Under the pieces are notes generated by a model. It ran no database searches and was not told where the DNA came from. It saw only the letters and a list, made by a program, of their open reading frames with translations. A stretch of 64,000 bases of DNA, taken from assembly GCA_964647545.1 (NCBI GenBank), contig CAZYHS010000006.1:1-64000 (forward strand), written 5' to 3'. Each line of letters opens with the position of its first letter. The stretch's first letter is position 1. A program made the translations under genes and the position numbers. Origin of the DNA: CAZYHS01 sp964647545 (GTDB taxonomy: Bacteria; UBA10199; GCA-002796325; 1-14-0-20-49-13). Below are positions 1 to 7,219 of this stretch, one piece after another.

Positions 1-3
1 AAT

Positions 4-100
4 TAATTATCTGGGGTGGGAGGGAGATTCCGGCTCTTCGGCTGGAATGACAAACCGGAGGCCGGAATGACAAAATAGTGGCCGGAATGACGTGAAAAAC
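4..100. repeat. cluster of GGAATGAC-type short repeats
   Basis: Three closely spaced copies of the half-site GGCYGGAATGAC, the first forming a small hairpin (GATTCCGGC, short loop, GCTGGAATGAC). The same half-sites recur in most longer gaps of the window. They lie just downstream of the prfC stop and directly adjoin the 9-bp array that follows. No reading frame is supported here. Confidence 0.7.
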
Positions 101-101
101 G

Positions 102-181
102 GTTAATTCGGTTTAGTCGGTTATTTCCGTTTAGTCCGTTAACTGAATTAACCGAACTAACAGAACTAACTGACCTAACCG
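102..181. repeat. 9-bp-unit palindromic array, copy A
   Basis: Nearly nine consecutive 9-bp units: four of the GTTARTTCG type, a central unit starting with GTTAAC at 138, then four of the complementary type. The two arms of about 43 nt pair imperfectly, so the RNA could fold into one long hairpin. It sits at the 3' end of prfC and could end or protect that transcript (inference). Palindromic copies occur again at 3554 and 29409. Confidence 0.85.
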
Positions 182-185
182 TTTC

Positions 186-1802
186 TTAATTTGCTTGTTC
201 GTAGTTGAGAAGGCTTGAGTAAAAAGTTACGTCGGGATGCTTGCTCTGCACGTAGTTTAACTCCCACTCGTTACTGAAAAGCATCATCGGGTATCCGCGC
301 ACGTCAAAGACAATGTGTTCCTGATAATAATTTTCAAAATCGGCCTGCTTCTTTTTGTCGGCGATGCGATACCAGCGCGAACACGAATAGTTCATCGGAT
401 GAAAATGCGCGTCGGCGCCATATTCGTTGAGCAATCTGAATTTCACGACCTCAAATTGCAACTGTCCAACCACTCCGATGATGTTGTCCGAATTATATTT
501 TTTTCTAAAGAGCTGCGAACTTCCTTCTTCCGACAGTTGTTCGAGACCTTTTTGCAGCTGTTTGATCTTGATCGGATTTTTAAGTGTGACGAGGCTAAAA
601 TGGTCGGGCGAAAATTGCGGCACGCCCGTGAATTTTAATTTTTCGCCCATCGTCAGTGTGTCGCCGATCATGAGCGAGCCTCTGTCGTGAATGCCGATAA
701 TGTCGCCGGCGTAAGCGCGATCGACGTTCGTGCGCTTTTGCGACATGAATTGCAGCGCGTTCTTTATCTTAAAATCTTTTTCGGCCCGCACGTGAAAAAC
801 TGTCATTCCCTGAATGAACTCGCCCGAGCAGATACGCAAAAACGCTACGCGGTCGCGATGCTTGGGGTCCATGTTCGCCTGAATTTTAAAGATGAGCCCT
901 GTAAATCCCGCTTCGGTAGATTCGACCATGCGCGTTTCGGTCGGGCGCGCGAGCGGAGCGGGGGCATATTTTATGAACGCGTCGAGCAGCTCTTTTATGC
1001 CGAAGTTGTTGACGGCCGAGCCGAAGAATACGGGAGTGACGTGTCCGGCGAGATATTCGTCGCGATTGAAAGTTTGTCCGGCTCCTTTGATGAGCTCGAG
1101 CTCTTCTTTCAATTTTTCGAGGCTGCTTTCGCCGATTTCGTCGAGGAGCCGCGGGTCATTCAAATCGCTGATCGTTTCGATCGTATCGCTTTCGTTCACC
1201 GATTTATTTTTCGACTTAAAAAGTCTGATGCAGTTGTCGCTTAGATCGTAAACGCCTTTGAACTGCGAGCCTTGACCGATCGGCCAAGTCATGATGCAGC
1301 ACGAAAGTTTGAGCTGCGTTTCGAGTTCGGCGACAAGTTCGAACGGATCGCGGCCTTCGCGGTCCATTTTATTCATGAGGGTGATGATCGGCATGTGCCG
1401 GTCGCGGCAGACCTGAAAGAGTTTGCGCGTTTGTGTTTCGATGCCTTTGACCGAATCGATGACCATGAGGGCGCTGTCGACAGCGGTCAGAACGCGGTAG
1501 GTGTCTTCGCTAAAGTCGGCGTGGCCCGGCGTGTCGAGCAGGTTCACTTCGTGGTCGTTGTACGAAAACTGCATGACCGACGACGTAACCGAAATGCCGC
1601 GCTGCTTTTCAATTTCCATCCAGTCGGAGGTGGCGAACTGCGCGCTCCTTTTGGCTTTGACGGTTCCGGCCATTTGAATTGCGTTTCCGAACAGTAGCAG
1701 CTTTTCGGTAACGGTCGTTTTGCCGGCGTCGGGATGCGAAATGATCGCGAACGTCTTGCGGCGTTCGATTTCTGAAAGTGTGTTTGGGTCGATGTTTGCC
1801 AT
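186..1802 (-). CDS. prfC: peptide chain release factor 3
   Basis: RF3 is the class II release-factor GTPase that removes RF1/RF2 from the ribosome after peptide release; cytoplasmic. The 538-residue product is close to the usual length. It shows the translational GTPase motifs in order: P-loop HPDAGKTT (23-30), DTPGHADF (90-97) and NKMD (144-147), followed by the long C-terminal half typical of RF3. The ATG at 1802 is the natural N-terminus for the family. No Shine-Dalgarno sequence is visible; instead a -10-like TATTAG lies 11 nt upstream, suggesting a very short or absent leader. It is divergent from the flavoprotein gene on its right. Confidence 0.96.
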   Translation of the reverse strand: MANIDPNTLSEIERRKTFAIISHPDAGKTTVTEKLLLFGNAIQMAGTVKAKRSAQFATSDWMEIEKQRGISVTSSVMQFSYNDHEVNLLDTPGHADFSEDTYRVLTAVDSALMVIDSVKGIETQTRKLFQVCRDRHMPIITLMNKMDREGRDPFELVAELETQLKLSCCIMTWPIGQGSQFKGVYDLSDNCIRLFKSKNKSVNESDTIETISDLNDPRLLDEIGESSLEKLKEELELIKGAGQTFNRDEYLAGHVTPVFFGSAVNNFGIKELLDAFIKYAPAPLARPTETRMVESTEAGFTGLIFKIQANMDPKHRDRVAFLRICSGEFIQGMTVFHVRAEKDFKIKNALQFMSQKRTNVDRAYAGDIIGIHDRGSLMIGDTLTMGEKLKFTGVPQFSPDHFSLVTLKNPIKIKQLQKGLEQLSEEGSSQLFRKKYNSDNIIGVVGQLQFEVVKFRLLNEYGADAHFHPMNYSCSRWYRIADKKKQADFENYYQEHIVFDVRGYPMMLFSNEWELNYVQSKHPDVTFYSSLLNYEQAN

Positions 1803-1813
1803 GTGCGGGTTGC

Positions 1814-1843
1814 CTAATAGTCATTATTGGGCTTGAATTACAA
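1814..1843 (-). promoter_or_regulatory. candidate prfC promoter
   Basis: On the minus strand TTGTAA (1843-1838), 18 nt, TATTAG (1819-1814), then 11 nt to the prfC ATG. If used, transcription would begin within about 5 nt of the start codon. It overlaps a possible divergent promoter for the flavoprotein gene (TTGAAT at 1833-1838). Confidence 0.45.
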
Positions 1844-1874
1844 GCTGTTTTCTGTTCTTAACGTCACACAACAA

Positions 1875-3422
1875 ATGAAAGTCTTAATTGAAAATATCGA
1901 CCTCGCCGCAGGCATGAACGACGCAAACCTCGAAGAAGAGGCGTCGCGGATTTTTCAGGCCGACTTAAAGCTCTACAAAATTTTGCGAAAGTCGATCGAC
2001 GCGCGCAAAAGAGGTCGCCCGATCGTAAAATATCGCGCGGTTTTCGATGCAAGCGACAAAGACTACGCGCGCCTTTTGCGAAGCGGCTGCCTTCAGTTCG
2101 AAGAGATGCCGCTTGCGAAGATTGAAAAGAGCGCAAAAAAAGAGAGCGTGGTAATTATCGGCAGCGGGCCGGCCGGACTCTTTGCGGCGCTTCGACTTGC
2201 CGAACGCGGAATTAAATCGACGATTTTAGAACGCGGCAAGAACGTTTCCGAGCGGCATGCCGACGTTTTGCGTTTGAAAAAAGATGGCGTGTTAAACACC
2301 GAAAGCAACGTTGTGTTCGGCGAAGGTGGCGCGGGCACTTATTCGGACGGAAAGCTCACGACGCGAATTCACCGCGAGGGGATCGACTGGGTCTTTTCAA
2401 AGCTCGTCGAACACGGCGCTCCCGAAAACATTCTTTTCGATGCAAAGCCTCACATCGGCACCGACGTTCTGTCTCGCGTTGTTGTGAGCGTCAGAAAAAA
2501 GCTTCAAGATTTTGGATGCGAGGTTTGCTTTGGCGAAAAGGCGGTCGAAATTATTTCCAAAAATGGAATTGCGGTCGCCGTGCGATGTGCGTCGGGCAAA
2601 GAGTTTAGCGCCGACCACATTGTCGTCGCCTGCGGAAATTCGGCGCGCGATTTTTTTGCAAATCTCGAAGCGTGCGGCGTGACAATTGAAAAGAAGGGGC
2701 TTGCTGTCGGAGTTCGAATTGAACATCCGGCCGACTTTATCAGTCGGGCGCAATACGGCGACAAACATTCGAAGCTTCCAGCCGCCGACTACCGGCTTGC
2801 ATTCAACAACAAGTCGAGCGGGCGGGGAACCTATTCGTTTTGCATGTGTCCCGGCGGCGAGGTGATTAATTCGTCGAGCGAACAAGCGATGCTTTGCGTT
2901 AACGGCATGAGCTATTCAAGACGCGACGGAAAATTTTCAAACGCAGCAATTGTTGTGAGCGTATCTCCCAGCGACTTTGATGTTTCGCCCCTTGCAGGCA
3001 TTGAGTTTCAGCGCAAAATTGAGGCGGTGGCGTTTAAAGCCGGTGGCGGAGCGTTTGCTTCTCCTGCAAGCAGCGCGCTTCGGTTTGTGACCGGCAAAGA
3101 TAAAAAGTTCGGGGGCGTCTCTTACGAGCCGCGATGTGTCGAAGCAGACTTTCACGACTTTTTGCCGAAGTTCGTCGCTGGCGAACTAAAACTTGCGCTG
3201 CTCGATTTTGACAAGCGCATGAAAGGTTTCATTTCCGAAGGTGTGCTGATCGGCGTTGAGACGCGTACATCTTCTCCTGTCAGGATCTGCCGCGGCGATG
3301 ATTTTCAGTCGGTTTCGATGAAGAGGCTCTATCCGGCCGGCGAAGGAGCAGGGTATGCCGGCGGCATTATCAGCTCGGCCGTCGACGGTCTTCGCGTTGC
3401 CGATCAAATTGCCGGTTTTTGA
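1875..3422 (+). CDS. FAD-dependent dehydrogenase-like protein (COG2509 type)
   Basis: Predicted cytoplasmic flavoprotein of 515 residues. A dinucleotide-binding motif (VVIIGSGPAGLFAAL) lies near residues 91-105, after a basic N-terminal domain, and a second conserved block with GEGGAGTYSDGKL follows. This layout matches the COG2509 uncharacterised FAD-dependent dehydrogenases; substrate and reaction are not known. I chose the ATG at 1875, whose product begins MKVLIENIDL, as is usual for the family, over an in-frame TTG at 1827. No Shine-Dalgarno is obvious; TTGAAT at 1833 with a weak TCTTAA 17 nt downstream would give a very short leader. It is followed by a repeat-filled gap. Confidence 0.85.
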   Translation: MKVLIENIDLAAGMNDANLEEEASRIFQADLKLYKILRKSIDARKRGRPIVKYRAVFDASDKDYARLLRSGCLQFEEMPLAKIEKSAKKESVVIIGSGPAGLFAALRLAERGIKSTILERGKNVSERHADVLRLKKDGVLNTESNVVFGEGGAGTYSDGKLTTRIHREGIDWVFSKLVEHGAPENILFDAKPHIGTDVLSRVVVSVRKKLQDFGCEVCFGEKAVEIISKNGIAVAVRCASGKEFSADHIVVACGNSARDFFANLEACGVTIEKKGLAVGVRIEHPADFISRAQYGDKHSKLPAADYRLAFNNKSSGRGTYSFCMCPGGEVINSSSEQAMLCVNGMSYSRRDGKFSNAAIVVSVSPSDFDVSPLAGIEFQRKIEAVAFKAGGGAFASPASSALRFVTGKDKKFGGVSYEPRCVEADFHDFLPKFVAGELKLALLDFDKRMKGFISEGVLIGVETRTSSPVRICRGDDFQSVSMKRLYPAGEGAGYAGGIISSAVDGLRVADQIAGF

Positions 3423-3470
3423 CACTAGCCACTTTCGCGCTCCCTCACGTACAATTGCGAACGAAGTGAC

Positions 3471-3534
3471 CTGCCCGCCATCGTTACGCTCAGGCGTTAG
3501 CGGGCGGGCCCCGCTGTCATGATTTCACGTTAAG
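3471..3534 (-). repeat. 60-bp dispersed element, copy 1
   Basis: From CTGCCCGCCATCG to CACGTTAAG. Its reverse complement matches 29143-29205 with only a few differences, so the window holds two inverted copies 25.6 kb apart. Each copy contains GC-rich inverted halves (GCCCGCC / GGCGGGC) and can form a hairpin. Confidence 0.85.
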
Positions 3535-3553
3535 ATTTAAACGGTAAGAATAA

Positions 3554-3633
3554 GTCAATTCCGTTAGTTCGGTTATTTCCGTTTAGTCAGTTAACAGAAT
3601 TAACTGGCCTAACCGACAAAACCGAATTAACTG
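3554..3633. repeat. 9-bp-unit palindromic array, copy B
   Basis: Nine successive 9-bp units: four GTTARTTCG-like, a central unit beginning GTTAAC at 3590, then four complementary units. Same architecture and same central position as copies A and F, with different base changes in individual units. Confidence 0.85.
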
Positions 3634-3685
3634 TTTTTGGCTGACAAAGCGCAAGAAAGCCCTAAAGTGGCGTGGGGCGTCAACG

Positions 3686-3710
3686 GGATTCCAGCATGCG
3701 CTGGAATGAC
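3686..3710. repeat. GTCATTCC-type hairpin
   Basis: GGATTCCAGC, four-base loop region, GCTGGAATGAC: a perfect short inverted repeat of the family found throughout the window's gaps. Confidence 0.75.
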
Positions 3711-3740
3711 ATGCGTGGGTCACAAAGGGTGCCAACGAGG

Positions 3741-3766
3741 TCCCCGATGACTACCTCGGGGATGAC
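3741..3766. repeat. GTCATCCC-type hairpin
   Basis: TCCCCGATGA followed by TACCTCGGGGATGAC, another member of the short palindrome family, just downstream of the outer-membrane protein gene's stop codon. Confidence 0.75.
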
Positions 3767-3774
3767 AGGCCGAA

Positions 3775-4524
3775 TTAATATTCTACTCCGACCGTGACGC
3801 CGACGTTGAAGACGTTTGGTTCGTTTCGTGCTTTGCGTAGCTCGGGATTTGTAATGATGTAATATTGCAGGTGAGGGCGCACGAACAAAAAGTCGAAAGG
3901 CTGGCAGTTCAATCCCACATTGAACGCCACGTTGTCGAGGGCAGTTACTGAGCTTAAATAATATTCCTTGTTGAACTTGTCGGTCGCAAAGGCTGTGCTG
4001 ACAGATGTTTGCAATTCAAAAATAGCGGCAAAGCCAAAATCAAATCCGGCTCCGACATCTCCGTAGTAGGCCCCCTTGAAAGCATCGATATCTACGTAAT
4101 TATTCGAGAAGACGGAGAAAGGCCCCAGCTTGTAATCCAGATGTAGCGTGAGTTCGCCGGTTTGCGGCACGCTGCTTTGGGTTGGGTAGAGATAATAAAT
4201 AAAACCGGGTCTGATCGTAAGCCCCAGTAGATCGAGTTCGTAAGTTAATGTCGGATTGACTTCGTTTAATTTTCCCTGATCGGTTTCGTTCTCGATTGGC
4301 ATGTTTCCCCATGCGCTTGCGGTGAATCCCCATTTTGAAACCCAGACTGTCGGCTGCAAAACCGCACCTTTGCTGTAATAGATGCCTCGCCAGACATATC
4401 GCGAGGCAAAATCCAAATCTGTTCCGATAGACACCGGCCGCGAGTCGTTGCTTGCGACGGCTGATTGAGTAAAAGAGAGGGCAAGGGCCGCGATTGCCAA
4501 ATATAGCGCAAAAAGTTTTTTCAT
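3775..4524 (-). CDS. outer-membrane beta-barrel protein (TIGR02001-like)
   Basis: A 249-residue secreted protein with a clear signal peptide (MKK, hydrophobic core, cleavage near AVA-S at residue 24). The mature part has alternating hydrophobic/polar stretches typical of a small barrel and ends in an aromatic residue (VGVEY), as outer-membrane assembly signals do. The segment DFASRYVWRGI near the mature N-terminus resembles the Gcw_chp/TIGR02001 family of uncharacterised Proteobacterial outer-membrane proteins. Function is unknown. It stands alone, flanked by repeats downstream and a 277-nt gap upstream. Confidence 0.8.
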   Translation of the reverse strand: MKKLFALYLAIAALALSFTQSAVASNDSRPVSIGTDLDFASRYVWRGIYYSKGAVLQPTVWVSKWGFTASAWGNMPIENETDQGKLNEVNPTLTYELDLLGLTIRPGFIYYLYPTQSSVPQTGELTLHLDYKLGPFSVFSNNYVDIDAFKGAYYGDVGAGFDFGFAAIFELQTSVSTAFATDKFNKEYYLSSVTALDNVAFNVGLNCQPFDFLFVRPHLQYYIITNPELRKARNEPNVFNVGVTVGVEY

Positions 4525-4801
4525 GCGGCGAGCAACTACCTGAATTTTCGTAATTGTGAAGTAAAAAATTGGTCAAGTTATTGCTTGAGGGACTTCAACT
4601 TTATAGTTAAATATGTCCTGTAAAAGCTTGTAAAATCAAATGAAATGCGCGGTCTGTTTGGTGAAGGCCTAAGGCTGGCGGCGCACAGCTTTCAAGATTC
4701 AACCAGCGTCGCAGAAAATAAGCAACTTTTCCCGTCCTATGCCGATAAGCTGTACGATTTTCGGTACAGGCACGTCTTAATAAACTTAGAGGAATTTTGC
4801 C

Positions 4802-7207
4802 ATGGCTATTAATCCAGACGCCCGCGAAACATGTTTAAATAGCGGAGGAATCGATCTCAATTTCTACCTAGATTTCGGAGGAGCAGACCTCAACGATCAA
4901 AATAGCGAGCTTTGCGTCAAAACAAACATCGACTGTAAGCTTCTTAAAAATCTTGCAGAGGCCGATGCCGCCGGAAACAACGATGGCTGCGTTACTCCAG
5001 ATGACGTGCAGAAAAAATTCGCAAAATTCTCTCCGGCTCAGATCGATCGCGTCTTTATGGGCTACCGTTTTAGAGCCGATAATCTTGACACAGAACTTCA
5101 GGCGCTTGTCGTTAAGGAGGCTTCTCTGGCCGACAGCTCCGCGTTAAATCGCGCTATCGTTTGGGAGGCAAAACAGGATGTCGTAAGAATTGAAACCTCA
5201 CGCATTGACGTGCTCGAAGAACTGACCTACGTCGCCGCCTTTGGATACTACGCGCGCGATCACGAAATGGCGCAGGGCGGGGTCACGACCCTTTGGGACA
5301 TTATGAGCTTCCCCCGCAAACTCGCATTCTGGCAGGACAGCAACTCGATGCGCGATCTTTTTGAAGAGTGGGGCGAGTCGCGCCTGTCCGACCGTACGCG
5401 GGCGTTTGGCAAGTTCATTGAGCTGCTTAGGGATTGTGTGGCTCAAAATGTTGGGGCCGAGTCCGTAAATAACGCAGTTTCCGCTCTTGGCTCGTATCAT
5501 TATCAGGATAACGGCAATGAAATGTGCAACGGATGGTTTGGCTCTCTCTTCTTCGATTGCGGCGATAAAATCATAAACGATGACCTCCCGGTGCATCTTG
5601 TGGAAGAATTGATTGCGGTAAAAAAATCAGACGCCTTGCAGATGGCCAAAACCCTCTACAAAATGGGTGTGTGGTTCGAAGAAAAAAACAACTGGATTGC
5701 AGCGCAATACATATTTGAACAACTTGTGGATAACGGCCACCGCGCCGGTTTTGAAAAGATCGCGCAAGATTCAAAAAGTCACATTCACCAGATTGTCGGA
5801 AAAATTGAAGACTCACCTTTCTTAAGCGCGCTTCTTCCGCCGATGCCGTGGGAGTACAACGAACTTTCAGCGCGTGACAGATACAATTTCGGTCGCGATT
5901 GGGCGAGCTTTGGCCTTTCGTGGTACGGGGCTTCTCTTGCGGTTAGCGGGGCCCGTAATGCCCTCGGTGCTGCAAGCGCGGTTATCGTATCAAAGAGCAA
6001 ATGGCTTCAAAAGTTGATCGCCGCCAACGCGAAATACGGACATGGAGCGGCCGCAAATAGGGCGGCCGGCAGCACTTTGGAAGGAACCGGAATGGCAGTC
6101 GCGGCAGCCGGCGCCGAAGCGGCGGTCCCGACGCTGGGTAAATTCGGACAGACGGTTGCACAGGTGCTCGACAAGACCGGCAGGTCTCTTTACGCACCGT
6201 TTGGTGCGATAAAAAAGATGAGTTCATATGCGGCCGCAGGGGCGGCTGTTGCGGGGAAGGCTGTTAGCGAAGGGATGACAGAACTTGCGGCCTCTTCTAA
6301 ACTCTATGTCTCGCTTCCGGCAAAAATTATAAATCTCACCGCAAAAGAGAGCTTTGAATTTGGTAGATTCGTGCTGGTCAATGGCGCCAAAACAATAAAG
6401 ACCCTCGGCAAGGGGGCAAATGCATTTGGCGGGTATCTGGCCGTTAGAGCTTATGGAAATCCGCTGCTGCCGTATCCTTACGAATTCGAAAGGGACGTTG
6501 CCACCGAACCGTTCAGGAAATATCTCGGCGATTATGAAATGGACTGGGCCATTGAGATGGCCTTAAACGAAGCCAAGCATCAAAAGATGCCGAGTGCGAA
6601 CATGGTCTTTGTTATCAAGATGGAGCGGGCAGAATGGGAGATGACGCGCCGTGCTCAAAAGCGCTGTGACTTGGGGCTACCCGGAACTCCAGAGGCTTGC
6701 CAGCTAGACTTGGGGCTAGATTTTGATTCGCAAGCATCTGCCGGCTTTGTGCGCGATGTGATCTCAAACGATCCGCTTTTGTCTCAGTTGCAGCTCGGCT
6801 TTTTCGGCGAAGACGGAATCACGACAAATGTTGCCTCAGGCGGGGGTTTCTTGGAGTATTCAAAGGATTATCAGTTGCAAAAAACTTTGGGCCCGCAACA
6901 GGCGCTTCTTGAAGCAAACGGCGATCTAATAATTGCCAATAGCTTGGGCGGGGCAGGCTTCGATTTAAGCTTAGAAAAAGCGTTTGGTTTGAAGGCAAAC
7001 GAGGCAGTTTTTAGCCCGGAAGATATTTTTGGGCCGAAGGGGAGCGACTTCGCCGGAGAAGAATATTTAGAATTCGAAAGTTACAGAACTTATGCGGTCG
7101 AAATGGCCGATGGTAACCGCTATGTCTTTGTTGTCGGCGATAAGCTTGACGCCAAGATGCGCGCAATAGCAGGTGAGGAATATTTGACCGGCGCGTTTAA
7201 TATTTAA
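4802..7207 (+). CDS. large protein of unknown function, EF-hand-like and TPR-like segments
   Basis: I do not recognise this 801-residue protein. Residues about 52-71 contain NNDGCVTPDD, which resembles a degenerate EF-hand calcium loop. Around 278-310 there is a TPR-like helix pair. From about 370 to 560 the sequence is rich in Ala and Gly with several hydrophobic helices that could be amphipathic or membrane-associated. No signal peptide is evident. The ATG is preceded by AGAGGAA, a fair ribosome site. The next gene starts 12 nt after the stop, so the two are almost certainly co-transcribed. The N-terminal pattern (Cys, DGC-hydrophobic-Thr, F-S-x3-ID) weakly resembles the two paralogues at 52-54 kb. 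Confidence 0.85.
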   Translation: MAINPDARETCLNSGGIDLNFYLDFGGADLNDQNSELCVKTNIDCKLLKNLAEADAAGNNDGCVTPDDVQKKFAKFSPAQIDRVFMGYRFRADNLDTELQALVVKEASLADSSALNRAIVWEAKQDVVRIETSRIDVLEELTYVAAFGYYARDHEMAQGGVTTLWDIMSFPRKLAFWQDSNSMRDLFEEWGESRLSDRTRAFGKFIELLRDCVAQNVGAESVNNAVSALGSYHYQDNGNEMCNGWFGSLFFDCGDKIINDDLPVHLVEELIAVKKSDALQMAKTLYKMGVWFEEKNNWIAAQYIFEQLVDNGHRAGFEKIAQDSKSHIHQIVGKIEDSPFLSALLPPMPWEYNELSARDRYNFGRDWASFGLSWYGASLAVSGARNALGAASAVIVSKSKWLQKLIAANAKYGHGAAANRAAGSTLEGTGMAVAAAGAEAAVPTLGKFGQTVAQVLDKTGRSLYAPFGAIKKMSSYAAAGAAVAGKAVSEGMTELAASSKLYVSLPAKIINLTAKESFEFGRFVLVNGAKTIKTLGKGANAFGGYLAVRAYGNPLLPYPYEFERDVATEPFRKYLGDYEMDWAIEMALNEAKHQKMPSANMVFVIKMERAEWEMTRRAQKRCDLGLPGTPEACQLDLGLDFDSQASAGFVRDVISNDPLLSQLQLGFFGEDGITTNVASGGGFLEYSKDYQLQKTLGPQQALLEANGDLIIANSLGGAGFDLSLEKAFGLKANEAVFSPEDIFGPKGSDFAGEEYLEFESYRTYAVEMADGNRYVFVVGDKLDAKMRAIAGEEYLTGAFNI

Positions 7208-7219
7208 CTAACGAAAATT

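Larger units (their letters stand above)
3423..3774. other. repeat-filled intergenic region
   Basis: This 352-nt gap between convergent genes holds no credible gene. It contains, in order, one copy of the 60-bp dispersed element (3471-3534), a 9-bp-unit palindrome (3554-3633) and two GTCAT-type hairpins (3686-3710 and 3741-3766). A short stretch CCTAAAGTGGCGTG at 3661 recurs slightly diverged near 29284, next to the other copy of the 60-bp element. Confidence 0.8.

Noticed and set aside
102..181. 9-bp arrays as a CRISPR
   Set aside because: There are no unique spacers between repeats, units are 9 bp and degenerate, and no cas genes are present.
687..1244. Long plus-strand open frame inside prfC
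   Set aside because: It is a shadow of prfC with no ribosome site and low-quality sequence; the same applies to many frames opposite guaA, dnaE, hdrA and other real genes.
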